64,000 nt of DNA from positions 62,001 through 126,000 of the forward strand of contig CAJTTZ010000009.1 in the NCBI GenBank assembly GCA_910579505.1. The letters run 5' to 3'. The translations under genes and the position numbers were made by a program. This document shows, piece after piece, positions 27,105-36,327 of the stretch (the stretch's first letter is position 1; each line of letters begins with the position of its first letter). The notes beneath the pieces are model-generated. The model was not told the DNA's origin and did no database searches. It saw only the letters and a program-made list of their open reading frames with translations. This stretch comes from an uncultured Lachnospiraceae bacterium (GTDB taxonomy: Bacteria; Bacillota; Clostridia; Lachnospirales; Lachnospiraceae).

Positions 27105-27719
27105 ATGGCAGCAGAGGAAAAGGATAAGCGGGAAAAAGAGATGGAAGAACAGGATATGGCGCCGCAGGAAGCAGGGGCGGAGACGCCGCAGGAAGAAGCG
27201 GCCGGAGAGCCTTCTGCAGGGGAAGAGGAAAAAGAGGCTAAGAGCGATAAGAAAGAGAAGAAGAAAAAGGACAAAAAGCAGGATGCCCTGAAGGAGAAAG
27301 TGGAAGAGCTTGAGGACAGGGTAAAACGGCAGATGGCGGAGTTTGACAATTTCCGTAAGCGCACCGAGAAAGAAAAAACGGCGATGTTTGAGACGGGCGC
27401 AAAGAGCGTGATCGAAAAGATTCTGCCGGTGGTGGATAACTTTGAGAGAGGACTCGCCAGCGTACCCGAAGAAGAGAAGGACGGCGCAATCGCGCAGGGT
27501 ATGCAGATGATTTATAAACAGCTTATGACAGAGCTGGAAAATCTGGATGTGAAACCGATTCCGGCGGTTGGGGAGGAATTTAACCCCGAGTTCCACAATG
27601 CGGTGATGCAGACGGAGAGCGAGGAGTTTGAGTCCGGCACGGTCGCGCAGGAGCTGCAGAAGGGATATACTTACAGGGACAGCGTGGTCAGACACAGTAT
27701 GGTAGCAGTCGTACAATAA
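27105..27719 (+). CDS. grpE: Nucleotide exchange factor GrpE
   Basis: The 204-residue cochaperone releases ADP from DnaK. The first 60 residues are acidic and low-complexity, then a Lys/Glu-rich coiled coil leads into QMAEFDNFRKRTEKEK and the conserved core VVDNFERGL ... GEEFNPEFHNAV ... VAQELQKGYTYRDSVVRHSMVAV. The ATG at 27105 follows AAGGG at a workable distance; the ATG at 27096 is too close to it. It lies in the usual order between hrcA and dnaK. Confidence 0.95.
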   Translation: MAAEEKDKREKEMEEQDMAPQEAGAETPQEEAAGEPSAGEEEKEAKSDKKEKKKKDKKQDALKEKVEELEDRVKRQMAEFDNFRKRTEKEKTAMFETGAKSVIEKILPVVDNFERGLASVPEEEKDGAIAQGMQMIYKQLMTELENLDVKPIPAVGEEFNPEFHNAVMQTESEEFESGTVAQELQKGYTYRDSVVRHSMVAVVQ

Positions 27720-27786
27720 CAATGTGAGAAAATAATTGTAATCATGAAATGGAAGCGTGCAACGCTTCAGAAAGGGAGTAAACATT

Positions 27787-29661
27787 ATGAGTAAAATTAT
27801 CGGCATCGACTTAGGAACTACAAACAGCTGCGTGGCAGTTATGGAGGGCGGTAAGCCCACTGTCATCGCAAACACGGAAGGCGCGAGAACCACACCGTCC
27901 GTTGTGGCTTTCACGAAGAACGGAGAGAGGCTTGTGGGTGAGCCCGCAAAGCGTCAGGCAGTTACCAATGCGGACAATACCATCGCTTCCATCAAGAGAG
28001 ATATGGGTACGGACAAAGGCCGTACTATTGCGGACAAAAAGTATTCCCCGCAGCAGATCTCTGCTATGATTCTGCAGAAGCTGAAAGCGGATGCGGAGAA
28101 TTACCTCGGCGAAAAGGTGACGGAGGCTGTTATCACCGTTCCCGCGTACTTTAACGATTCCCAGAGACAGGCAACCAAGGATGCGGGCAAGATCGCGGGC
28201 CTGGATGTTAAGCGTATCATCAACGAGCCTACGGCGGCAGCCCTGGCTTATGGCCTTGACAATGAAAAAGAACAGAAGATCATGGTATACGACCTGGGCG
28301 GCGGTACCTTTGATGTGTCCATCATCGAGATCGGCGACGGCGTAATCGAAGTGCTTGCCACGAACGGCGACACCCATCTTGGCGGCGATGATTTTGACCA
28401 GAAGATTATCGACTGGATGCTTGCTGAGTTTAAAGCGCAGGAAGGCGTAGATCTGTCAAACGACAAGATGGCGCTCCAGAGATTGAAAGAGGCGGCCGAG
28501 AAGGCGAAGAAGGAGCTTTCTTCCGCGACGACAACAAACATCAACCTTCCCTTTATCACGGCGACGGCGGAAGGTCCCAAGCATTTTGACATGAACCTGA
28601 CAAGGGCGAAATTTGACGAACTGACGAGCGATCTCGTAGAGCGCACCGCAATTCCGGTACAGAACGCGATGAAAGATGCGGGGCTGACCAATGCGGATAT
28701 CGGCCAGGTGCTTCTGGTAGGCGGTTCTACCCGTGTGCCTGCCGTACAGGAGAAAGTAAAACAGCTCACAGGCAAGGAGCCGAGTAAATCCCTGAATCCT
28801 GACGAGTGTGTGGCTTTGGGCGCTTCTGTCCAGGGCGGTAAGCTTGCGGGCGACGCAGGCGCGGGTGAAATCCTCCTTCTGGATGTGACGCCGCTTTCAC
28901 TTTCCATTGAGACGGCGGGAGGTATCGCTACCAGACTGATTGAGAGAAATACGACCATTCCCACCAAGCACAGTCAGGTATTCTCCACCTACTCGGACAA
29001 CCAGACCGCGGTGGACATCAATGTGCTGCAGGGTGAGAGACAGTTCGCGAAAGATAACAAGTCCCTCGGCCAGTTCCGTCTGGACGGTATTCCGCCGGCA
29101 ATGCGCGGCGTACCGCAGATCGAGGTGACATTCGACATTGACGCTAACGGCATTGTAAATGTGTCCGCAAAGGATCTGGGTACGGGCAAGGAGCAGCATA
29201 TCACTATAACCGCGGGCTCCAACATGTCGGACGACGAGATCGAGAAGGCAGTAAAAGAAGCGGCAGAGTTTGAGGCGCAGGATAAGAAGCGCAAAGAGGC
29301 GGTTGATACGAGAAACGAAGCAGATTCCTTCGTATTCCAGACAGAGAAGGCATTAAACGAAGTGGGCGACAAGATCGACGCTTCCGAGAAGGCAGGCGTG
29401 GAGGCTGACCTGCAGGCTGTGAAGGATATTCTTGAGAAGACCAAGGATCAGGAGCTTACAGACAGCCAGCTTGACGAGCTCAAGGCGGCAAAGGAGAAGC
29501 TGACGAACTCCGCGCAGTCCCTGTTCACCAAGATGTACGAGAACATGCAGCAGGCGCAGGGCGGCCCCGACATGAGCAATATGGGCGGTGCGCAGGAAGC
29601 GGCGCCTCAGGATAACGGCGGTGCGGACGACGTAGTTGACGGGGATTATAGAGAGGTTTAA
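27787..29661 (+). CDS. dnaK: Chaperone DnaK (Hsp70)
   Basis: The 624-residue chaperone has the Hsp70 ATPase domain (IGIDLGTTNSCV, YDLGGGTFDVSI, LVGGSTRVPAVQ), the interdomain linker region LLLDVTPLSLSIETAGG, the substrate-binding beta-sandwich and a helical lid. It ends in a Gln/Gly/Asp-rich tail finishing DVVDGDYREV, similar to the usual EEVD-like acidic end of bacterial DnaK. Like other Gram-positive DnaKs it lacks the extra 24-residue segment of the E. coli ATPase lobe, to judge by length. AAAGGGAG precedes the ATG. Confidence 0.98.
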   Translation: MSKIIGIDLGTTNSCVAVMEGGKPTVIANTEGARTTPSVVAFTKNGERLVGEPAKRQAVTNADNTIASIKRDMGTDKGRTIADKKYSPQQISAMILQKLKADAENYLGEKVTEAVITVPAYFNDSQRQATKDAGKIAGLDVKRIINEPTAAALAYGLDNEKEQKIMVYDLGGGTFDVSIIEIGDGVIEVLATNGDTHLGGDDFDQKIIDWMLAEFKAQEGVDLSNDKMALQRLKEAAEKAKKELSSATTTNINLPFITATAEGPKHFDMNLTRAKFDELTSDLVERTAIPVQNAMKDAGLTNADIGQVLLVGGSTRVPAVQEKVKQLTGKEPSKSLNPDECVALGASVQGGKLAGDAGAGEILLLDVTPLSLSIETAGGIATRLIERNTTIPTKHSQVFSTYSDNQTAVDINVLQGERQFAKDNKSLGQFRLDGIPPAMRGVPQIEVTFDIDANGIVNVSAKDLGTGKEQHITITAGSNMSDDEIEKAVKEAAEFEAQDKKRKEAVDTRNEADSFVFQTEKALNEVGDKIDASEKAGVEADLQAVKDILEKTKDQELTDSQLDELKAAKEKLTNSAQSLFTKMYENMQQAQGGPDMSNMGGAQEAAPQDNGGADDVVDGDYREV

Positions 29662-29694
29662 CCAGCTCAGCGAAGCATAGGGAAGGAATAAGTC

Positions 29695-30876
29695 ATGGCA
29701 GAACAAAAACGGGATTATTATGAGGTGCTCGGCGTAGGGAAAAGCGCTGACGACGCCGCCATAAAAAAAGCATACAGAGTTCTGGCTAAGAAATATCACC
29801 CCGACATGAATCCCGGGGATGCGGAGGCGGAGAAAAAGTTTAAGGAAGCTTCGGAGGCATATGCCGTTTTGAGCGATCCCGAGAAGCGGAGACAGTATGA
29901 CCAGTATGGTCATGCTGCCTTCGACGGTGCGGGCGGCGCAGGCGGTTTCGGCGGCTTCGATTTCAACAGCGCAGATTTCGGCGATATCTTCGGCGATATT
30001 TTTGGGGACCTTTTCGGCAGCGGCAGACGCGGCGGCGGCAGGGGAAACGGGCCTATGAAGGGTGCGAACATCAGGACGAGTGTTCGGATTAGCTTCGAGG
30101 AAGCTGTCTTCGGCGTTGAGAAAGAGATCGAGCTGACGCTCAAGGACGAGTGTACTTCCTGTCACGGCACGGGCGCGAAGCCCGGAACCAGTCCCGAGAC
30201 TTGCAGCAAGTGCGGCGGTAAGGGACAGGTGGTATTTACCTCGCAGTCTTTCTTTGGCACGGTGCGCAATGTACAGACTTGCCCCGACTGTCACGGTACG
30301 GGCAAGGTGATTAAGGATAAATGTCCCGACTGCCGTGGAACGGGTTATATTGCCAATAAAAAGAAGATACAGGTTTCCATCCCCGCGGGTATCGACAATG
30401 GGCAGTGCGTCCGCATACGAGATAAAGGCGAACCGGGAACAAACGGCGGTCCCAGAGGAGACCTTCTGGTCGAGGTGGTAGTGGGCAGACATCCTATCTT
30501 CCAGAGGCAGGATGAGAACATTTATTCCACCGTGCCCATGTCCTTCGCCATTGCGTCGCTGGGCGGTGAGATCGTAATAGACACTGTTGACGGCAGGGTG
30601 ATTTATGAGGTGAAGGCAGGGACACAGACTGACACCAAAGTCCGTTTAAAAGGCAAAGGTGTGCCTTCTCTCAGGAATAAAGACGTGCGCGGCGACCACT
30701 ATGTGACGCTGGTGGTGCAGGTGCCCGATAAGCTTTCCCATGAGGCGAAAGAGCTCTTGAAGCAGTTTGACGAGTGCACGGGCGACAGTCTGAACGCGGC
30801 CAAGAACATAACTGCCAATGCGTCTGAAGAACCGGCGGGAGGCACTGGAAAAAAGAAGAAAAAATTTAAGTTTTAA
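29695..30876 (+). CDS. dnaJ: Chaperone DnaJ (Hsp40, class A)
   Basis: The 393-residue cochaperone stimulates DnaK ATPase. It has a J domain with HPD at residues 35-37, a Gly/Phe-rich linker (about 75-120), and four zinc-binding CxxCxGxG repeats (CTSCHGTG, CSKCGGKG, CPDCHGTG, CPDCRGTG). C-terminal substrate domains with GDLLVEVVVGRHPIFQRQ follow. The last residues, KKKKKFKF, form a strongly basic extension. It is the last gene of the CIRCE operon, followed by a terminator. Confidence 0.98.
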   Translation: MAEQKRDYYEVLGVGKSADDAAIKKAYRVLAKKYHPDMNPGDAEAEKKFKEASEAYAVLSDPEKRRQYDQYGHAAFDGAGGAGGFGGFDFNSADFGDIFGDIFGDLFGSGRRGGGRGNGPMKGANIRTSVRISFEEAVFGVEKEIELTLKDECTSCHGTGAKPGTSPETCSKCGGKGQVVFTSQSFFGTVRNVQTCPDCHGTGKVIKDKCPDCRGTGYIANKKKIQVSIPAGIDNGQCVRIRDKGEPGTNGGPRGDLLVEVVVGRHPIFQRQDENIYSTVPMSFAIASLGGEIVIDTVDGRVIYEVKAGTQTDTKVRLKGKGVPSLRNKDVRGDHYVTLVVQVPDKLSHEAKELLKQFDECTGDSLNAAKNITANASEEPAGGTGKKKKKFKF

Positions 30877-30890
30877 ATGATAAGTGGGAC

Positions 30891-30938
30891 AAAAACGATT
30901 GCAGGAGCGATTCCTGCAGTCGTTTTTCTTTTTTTAAG
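30891..30938 (+). terminator. Chaperone operon terminator
   Basis: A 16-bp stem (30891-30906 with 30912-30927, one G-U wobble) and a 5-base loop are followed by a long T-rich run to 30936. Confidence 0.93.
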
Positions 30939-30967
30939 TGTACAGCCTTCCATTTTTCGGTTATAAT
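30939..30967 (+). promoter_or_regulatory. Promoter of the YerB-type lipoprotein gene
   Basis: TGTACA (30939-30944) and a perfect TATAAT (30962-30967) are 17 bases apart, directly after the terminator. The transcript leader would be about 100 bases. Confidence 0.55.
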
Positions 30968-31070
30968 AAAAGTGTTTATGCGCTATATACTAATTTGTGT
31001 ATATGCGTGAGTTTCATTTATCAATACCAACAAAACATGTGGAATTAAGGAAACGAGGGAAGAGGGAAAG

Positions 31071-32270
31071 ATGATTCAAAAGAAAATAACTTTATTGGGT
31101 GTGATTGTTTTATGTGTGGCGGTTTGTCTGGCAGGGTGCGGCAAAGAGAAAGAGCAGCCGGAAGAGTCTGCGCCGCCGCAGCTGGAGATTGAACCGATTG
31201 AGCCGGAAGAGCCCGAGGAACCTGTTGTGGAGGAGGAGCCGGAAGAGGAAGAGCCTGAATCTCTCGTGATTGAAGAGCGTGTGGAAAAAGATGGTAAGAT
31301 TCAGAGCTATCTGACAGGTCAGTGGACGGACGTGGAGCAGGCCAAGAGAAGACCCATTGCGGTCATGATACCGAACAATACGCCTGCCCTGCCGCAGTAC
31401 GGCCTTTCACGTGCGGGGATCATCTATGAGGCGCCGGTCGAGGGGCGCATTACCCGTCTGATGGGCGTATTTGAGAATTTTGACGATCTGGACCGAATCG
31501 GACCTGTTCGGTCGAGCCGGGATTATTACGTGTATCAGGCTATGGGATATGAGGCCATTTACTGTAACTGGGGGCTGGCGGTTCCTTATGTGGAGGAGCT
31601 GATCAACCGTCCGAACTATTACAATGTCAGCGCAGCGGTGGTTGGCATCCACAATCCGGCGGATGAGGCATACGGCAGACACAAGCGCCCCGGATATGCG
31701 ACAGAATTTACAGGGTATCTTTTTATCGACGGCCTTTTCAAAGCGGTGGACAGGCTTGGCTATGACTGGAATTATGACGATGCGTATGTGCCGCCTTTCC
31801 TGTTTGCGGCGGATGATGTGAGAGCGGATTATGTGGACAATGAGGACGCGACTTACGTTTATCCGGGCGGGAAGTCCTCGAATAATTCCGGCGGATACGG
31901 CGCGTACCATCCGTACTTTGAATATCACGAGGACGATCAGCTCTACTACCGTTATCAGGACGGCAAGAAGCAGATCGACGAGCTTACGGGAGACCAGCTT
32001 ACCGTCAGCAATGTGGTGTTCCAGTATTGCCACGGAGAAGTCAGGGACGCGAAGGACTATCTTGCCTTCGGAGTACACGGAGATGGGGAAGCCATTGTTT
32101 TCACAAACGGCAAGGTGATAAAAGGTACATGGAAGCGTTTTGACGGGGATTTCACGCCGGCGAAATTCTATGACGAGAAGGACGAGGAAATCGTCTTTAA
32201 TCAGGGAAGCACCTGGATATGCAATATCTGGGATGAATATGGAGAATTCGTGGAATATGGACAAGAATGA
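31071..32270 (+). CDS. DUF3048 lipoprotein (YerB family)
   Basis: The 399-residue lipoprotein has a signal peptide with lipobox CLAGC (Cys23), then an extremely Glu/Pro-rich linker (about residues 27-70). Two DUF3048 domains follow (RRPIAVMIPNNTPALPQYGLSRAGIIYEAPVEGRITR ... RIGPVRSSRDYYV). The family includes Bacillus YerB and is of uncertain role at the cell surface. GAGGGAAAG precedes the ATG. Its last 14 bases overlap the start of the XpaC-like gene, so translation is coupled. Confidence 0.88.
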   Translation: MIQKKITLLGVIVLCVAVCLAGCGKEKEQPEESAPPQLEIEPIEPEEPEEPVVEEEPEEEEPESLVIEERVEKDGKIQSYLTGQWTDVEQAKRRPIAVMIPNNTPALPQYGLSRAGIIYEAPVEGRITRLMGVFENFDDLDRIGPVRSSRDYYVYQAMGYEAIYCNWGLAVPYVEELINRPNYYNVSAAVVGIHNPADEAYGRHKRPGYATEFTGYLFIDGLFKAVDRLGYDWNYDDAYVPPFLFAADDVRADYVDNEDATYVYPGGKSSNNSGGYGAYHPYFEYHEDDQLYYRYQDGKKQIDELTGDQLTVSNVVFQYCHGEVRDAKDYLAFGVHGDGEAIVFTNGKVIKGTWKRFDGDFTPAKFYDEKDEEIVFNQGSTWICNIWDEYGEFVEYGQE

Positions 32271-33570
32271 GTGGTATCGGGCCGGGGAGGATATCCGCGA
32301 CCAGGTACAGCAGGCGGTGGACACAGGTAATTTTACCAATCTTGGAAAGAATATCGGCGACACGGTGAATGAAACCATAAACCGTACCATGCGGGAAGTG
32401 GGCCGCACGGTCGGGACGGTGGGTGAGAGCGTAAACCGGGCAGTCAGCGATGTGGGAAACGGGATAGGCCGCGCGGTGGAGACGGTAGGCGAGAGCATAG
32501 GCCATGCGGCGGGAGGACTGGGTGGAAATGCGGGTTATGGCAGGACGGGAGGTTTCGGCGGGAATGCGGGTTATGGCGCGCAGATAAGCCCGTACGCAGC
32601 CAACCCTTTGTACAAACGACCCAATACCCGGCCCGACACCAGACTGTTCCAGAGTACGCCGAAGGGCACGGTGTCCGGCGTGGTGTGTATGGGAGCGGGC
32701 TACGGCGTGATGGGAATATCGGCGATGGCGCTGCTTGGATCAGTGGGTGAGCTGATTCTCTATTCCAAATCAGTGGTCCCGGTGGTCATATCAGGGATCT
32801 TTACGGCGGCGGGGCTGTGGCTCGGCTGTCACGGGACGAGACTTGCGGGCAGGGCGAAACGCTATAAGAGATACGTCGGCATGGTGAAGGATAAGCTGTA
32901 CTGTTCCATTCAGGAGATGGCGCAGCGGACGGGAAAGAGCGAACGCTTCATCGTGAAGGACTTGCGGCAGATGATTCATCTCGGTATGTTCAAGCAGGCG
33001 CATCTGGACCAGAAACAGACCTGTCTGATTGCCAGTGACGAGATGTACGACCAGTATATGCTCGCCCAGAAGAATTATGAGGAGGAGCAGAAAAAGCTGG
33101 AGACCGAGAAGCTGGCCGACGAGCGCAGGCAGCAGGAGAGGGAACGTCTGGGCGAGGCGGTGGAAGTGATCGAGGAAGGACAAAGTTATGTGCGGCTGAT
33201 CAGGCAGTGCAACGACGAGATTCCCGGTGAGGAAATGTCGGATAAACTGGACCGGCTTGAACTGTTGGTGACGAGGATTTTCGATCAGGTGGAGAAAGAG
33301 CCGGAGCTTGCGCCGGAACTCAGAAAGATGTTAAGCTTTTATCTGCCGACCACAAAAAAGCTTCTGGAAGCGTACCGGGATCTGGACAGCCAACAGTTAG
33401 ACCTGTCCAATATCGAGCAGACGAAGCGGGAGATTGAGACTGCGGTGGACAATATAAACGAAGCCTTTGAAAAGTTTCTGGACGAGCTGTTCCGGGAGAA
33501 AGCGTGGGATATCCAGTCGGATATTTCCGCCCTACATACGATACTGAAGCAGGATGGATATTTATCATAA
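32257..33570 (+). CDS. XpaC family membrane protein
   Basis: The 437-residue protein starts inside the end of the lipoprotein gene (GGAGAA 10 bases upstream). Residues 1-90 form an amphipathic stretch with repeated VGESVNRAV- and VGESIGHAA-like turns, then a glycine/tyrosine repeat (GGNAGYG twice). Two or three hydrophobic segments lie at about 130-190. The C-terminal half has a winged-helix-like SIQEMAQRTGKSERFIVKDL block, a coiled coil, and the XpaC core (MLSFYLPTTKKLLEAYRDLD). XpaC was named for 5-bromo-4-chloroindolyl phosphate hydrolysis but its real role is unknown. It almost always neighbours TelA, as here. Confidence 0.8.
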   Translation: MDKNEWYRAGEDIRDQVQQAVDTGNFTNLGKNIGDTVNETINRTMREVGRTVGTVGESVNRAVSDVGNGIGRAVETVGESIGHAAGGLGGNAGYGRTGGFGGNAGYGAQISPYAANPLYKRPNTRPDTRLFQSTPKGTVSGVVCMGAGYGVMGISAMALLGSVGELILYSKSVVPVVISGIFTAAGLWLGCHGTRLAGRAKRYKRYVGMVKDKLYCSIQEMAQRTGKSERFIVKDLRQMIHLGMFKQAHLDQKQTCLIASDEMYDQYMLAQKNYEEEQKKLETEKLADERRQQERERLGEAVEVIEEGQSYVRLIRQCNDEIPGEEMSDKLDRLELLVTRIFDQVEKEPELAPELRKMLSFYLPTTKKLLEAYRDLDSQQLDLSNIEQTKREIETAVDNINEAFEKFLDELFREKAWDIQSDISALHTILKQDGYLS

Positions 33571-33584
33571 ATAAGGAGGGGACT

Positions 33585-34739
33585 ATGAACGAAATTGATG
33601 TGATGGAGCAGCAGGCGCCGACGCTGGTGTTCGGGGAAGTGGAGGATGCGGTAAAGGACAAGCAGCCTCTTGCGGAGATTCCGCAGATGAAGGAGATGAA
33701 GGAGGAGCTGGACGATTCGGTTCTGAATGAAGAGGAGAAACGGCAGGTGGAGGAGTTTGCGAAGCAGATCGACCTGCACAATTCCACGGCGATTTTACAG
33801 TACGGTGTAGGCACCCAGAAAAAGATGGCGGATTTTTCCGGCAATGCGCTTGAGAACGTGAAGACGAAAGATCTTGGCGAAGTGGGCGAGATGCTCTCCG
33901 ATGTGGTGACGCAGCTGAAGGGATTTGATGAGGAGGAGAAGGGGTTCCTGGGCATCTTCAAGAAGCCTGCGCAGAAGCTGGAAACCATGAAGGCAAAATA
34001 CGCCAAGGCTGAGACGAACGTCAATAAGATCTGTGAGGCGCTTGAGGATAATCAGGTACAGCTTTTGAAGGATATTTCCATTCTGGATAAGATGTATGAT
34101 CTGAATCTGACGTACTTTAAAGAACTTTCCATGTATATACTGGCAGGCAAGAAGAAACTTGCCCAGACGAGAGAGACGGAGCTGCCGCAGCTTCTTGAGA
34201 AGGCGAAGACGAGCGGCCTGCCGGAGGATGCGCAGGCGGCAAGGGATTTGGAAGCGCTCTGCGACCGCTTTGAGAAAAAGCTGCACGACCTGGAACTGAC
34301 CAGAATGGTATCTATCCAGACTGCACCCCAGATCAGGCTGGTGCAGAGCAGCGACACTATGATGGTGGAGAAAATTCAGTCTACTATTGTGAATACCATT
34401 CCCCTTTGGAAGAGCCAGATGGTGCTTGCGCTCGGTGTGACCCACGTGGAGCAGGCGGCGAGGGCGCAGAGGGAAGTGTCCGATATGACTAACGAACTTT
34501 TGAAGAAAAATGCGGAAGTGCTGAAAGTTTCCGCTATCGAGAGCGCGAAAGAGTCAGAGCGCGGCATCATTGACATGGAGACATTAAAGACCACTAACGC
34601 GAATTTGATTTCCACGCTGGATGAGGTGATGAAGATCCAGGCTGACGGCAGGGAGAAGAGAAAGGTCGCGGAGGAAGAAATGCGAGTGATGGAGAACGAA
34701 TTAAAGACGAAGCTTTTGGAACTCAGTGAAAGGAAGTAA
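33585..34739 (+). CDS. telA: TelA/KlaA toxic anion resistance family protein
   Basis: The 384-residue, largely alpha-helical, soluble protein matches the TelA family: IDLHNSTAILQYGVGTQKKMADFSGNAL, DISILDKMYDLNLTYFKELSMYILAGKKKL, TAPQIRLVQSSDTMMVEKIQSTIVNTIPLWKSQ. The name comes from tellurite resistance of plasmid homologues; chromosomal members are linked to envelope stress. AAGGAGGGG 4 bases before the ATG gives it the strongest ribosome site of this operon. It follows the XpaC-like gene by 14 bases. Confidence 0.9.
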   Translation: MNEIDVMEQQAPTLVFGEVEDAVKDKQPLAEIPQMKEMKEELDDSVLNEEEKRQVEEFAKQIDLHNSTAILQYGVGTQKKMADFSGNALENVKTKDLGEVGEMLSDVVTQLKGFDEEEKGFLGIFKKPAQKLETMKAKYAKAETNVNKICEALEDNQVQLLKDISILDKMYDLNLTYFKELSMYILAGKKKLAQTRETELPQLLEKAKTSGLPEDAQAARDLEALCDRFEKKLHDLELTRMVSIQTAPQIRLVQSSDTMMVEKIQSTIVNTIPLWKSQMVLALGVTHVEQAARAQREVSDMTNELLKKNAEVLKVSAIESAKESERGIIDMETLKTTNANLISTLDEVMKIQADGREKRKVAEEEMRVMENELKTKLLELSERK

Positions 34740-34747
34740 AGCAATCC

Positions 34748-35737
34748 ATGAAGTGGATGAAATTCAGGATAAAGACTGTCGTGGAGGCGGAGGATATCAT
34801 TATCAGCGAGCTTTACGACAGAGGGCTTGAGGGGGCACAGATTGAGGACAAAGTGCCCCTTTCGCCGCTCGAAAAGGAGCAGATGTTTGTGGACATTCTG
34901 CCGGAGAGCGAAGAGGATGACGGCACAGCGTTCCTCAGTTTTTTCGTGGAGGAAAAGGAGGACGGAAAACTTGACCTTAGCGGGGAGGAGACGGACAGGG
35001 AGAGCGTTCTTTTAAGAATCGAGGAGGCGCTGGCGGATGTCCGTCTGTTTATGGACATCGGGGAAGGGACTGTCACGGTGTCTGAAACCGAGGATATCGA
35101 CTGGATCAATAACTGGAAGCAGTATTTTCACCAGTTTTACATTGACGACCTTCTTGTGATTCCCTCGTGGGAGGAAGTGAAGGAAGAGGATCGGAATAAG
35201 AAGATCCTGCACATTGATCCCGGCACGGCATTCGGTACGGGCATGCATGAGACGACGAGACTCTGTATCGGGCAGATCAAAAAATATGTGACGCCCGAGA
35301 CAGAAATTCTGGATGTGGGGACGGGAAGCGGTATTCTCTCGATTATCGCGCTAATGTACGGGGCGGAACACGCTGTAGGTACCGACCTGGATCCCTGTGC
35401 GGTGGAGGCTGTGACGCAGAATAAAGAGGCCAACGGTATTCCGTCGGGGAAGTTTGAACTGCTGATCGGCAATATCATTACCGAAAAGGAAGTGCAGGAT
35501 ACGGTCGGCTGCGAATGCTATGATATTGTCGTGGCGAATATTCTGGCAGATGTGCTGGTGCCGCTGACGCCGGTAATTGAACGGTGTCTGAAACCGAGGG
35601 GCATCTATATTACTTCTGGTATTATCGAGGGTAAGGAAGAGCTGGTAGCAGACGCCATGGAAGCGGCGGGGCTTACGGTTCTGGAAGTGAGTGCGCTTGG
35701 TGAATGGCGGTCTGTGACGGGACAGAAAAAGCGGTGA
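34748..35737 (+). CDS. prmA: Ribosomal protein L11 methyltransferase
   Basis: The 329-residue enzyme methylates amino groups of ribosomal protein L11 with S-adenosylmethionine. The N-terminal L11-recognition domain (about 1-110, longer and more acidic than in E. coli) is followed by the Rossmann methyltransferase with IDPGTAFGTGMHETTRLC, ILDVGTGSGILSI and VVANILADVLVPL. It starts 8 bases after telA. In Bacillus the same gene lies after dnaJ and before rsmE; here the lipoprotein, XpaC and TelA genes are inserted between dnaJ and prmA. Confidence 0.95.
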   Translation: MKWMKFRIKTVVEAEDIIISELYDRGLEGAQIEDKVPLSPLEKEQMFVDILPESEEDDGTAFLSFFVEEKEDGKLDLSGEETDRESVLLRIEEALADVRLFMDIGEGTVTVSETEDIDWINNWKQYFHQFYIDDLLVIPSWEEVKEEDRNKKILHIDPGTAFGTGMHETTRLCIGQIKKYVTPETEILDVGTGSGILSIIALMYGAEHAVGTDLDPCAVEAVTQNKEANGIPSGKFELLIGNIITEKEVQDTVGCECYDIVVANILADVLVPLTPVIERCLKPRGIYITSGIIEGKEELVADAMEAAGLTVLEVSALGEWRSVTGQKKR

Positions 35738-35786
35738 GTGTGGCGGCTTGCAAATAAAATAACAGACGTTTTGAATGGGGCAGGAT

Positions 35787-36317
35787 ATGAGGAAAGCGGA
35801 AGAAAAATTCGGAATGGTTTTGCTGAGAAATCTGGCGGGTGTGCTGGCGATTGTGTGGATGTGTGTTATTTTCGCCTTTTCCGCCCAGACAAAAGAAGAG
35901 TCCGGGGCGGTGAGCGAGAGTTTTACTTATCATATGGTAAGTTCCACAAGAACTTTTTTTCACCTTGATTTAAGCGACGAGAGGGTGAAGGAGATTGCGG
36001 ACGCTATAGAGGGATTTATCAGAAAGGTAGCCCATATGACGGAGTTTGGCATTTTATCCGTTCTTCTTTACATATGGATTGGACAGTGGGAGATGGGCTT
36101 TTTGCGAAGGGGCGGAACTGCCGCGGCGGCGGCCGCCATCTATGCCGCCACGGACGAGATGCATCAGCTTTTTGTACCGGGACGTTCGGGGCGGTTTTCG
36201 GATGTATGTATTGACAGCGCAGGTGCACTCGCGGGGGTACTTGTGTTTGCGCTGTTCGTTAAGCTTGTGAAGCATGTACACGGGCGCAAATTGAAGCGCG
36301 CGATGCGTGAGGAGTGA
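35787..36317 (+). CDS. VanZ-like membrane protein
   Basis: The 176-residue protein has four predicted membrane helices with the VanZ pattern: an N-terminal helix ending in FAFSAQTKEES, then KVAHMTEFGILSVLLY, then TDEMHQLFVPGRSGRFSDVCIDSAGALAGV. VanZ relatives are membrane proteins linked to teicoplanin tolerance, but most chromosomal members have no known role. ATG 35775 is an alternative start four codons upstream; the one used has GGGG at a better distance. It lies between prmA and rsmE in the same unit. Confidence 0.83.
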   Translation: MRKAEEKFGMVLLRNLAGVLAIVWMCVIFAFSAQTKEESGAVSESFTYHMVSSTRTFFHLDLSDERVKEIADAIEGFIRKVAHMTEFGILSVLLYIWIGQWEMGFLRRGGTAAAAAAIYAATDEMHQLFVPGRSGRFSDVCIDSAGALAGVLVFALFVKLVKHVHGRKLKRAMREE

Positions 36318-36327
36318 TGGTTGGGCA

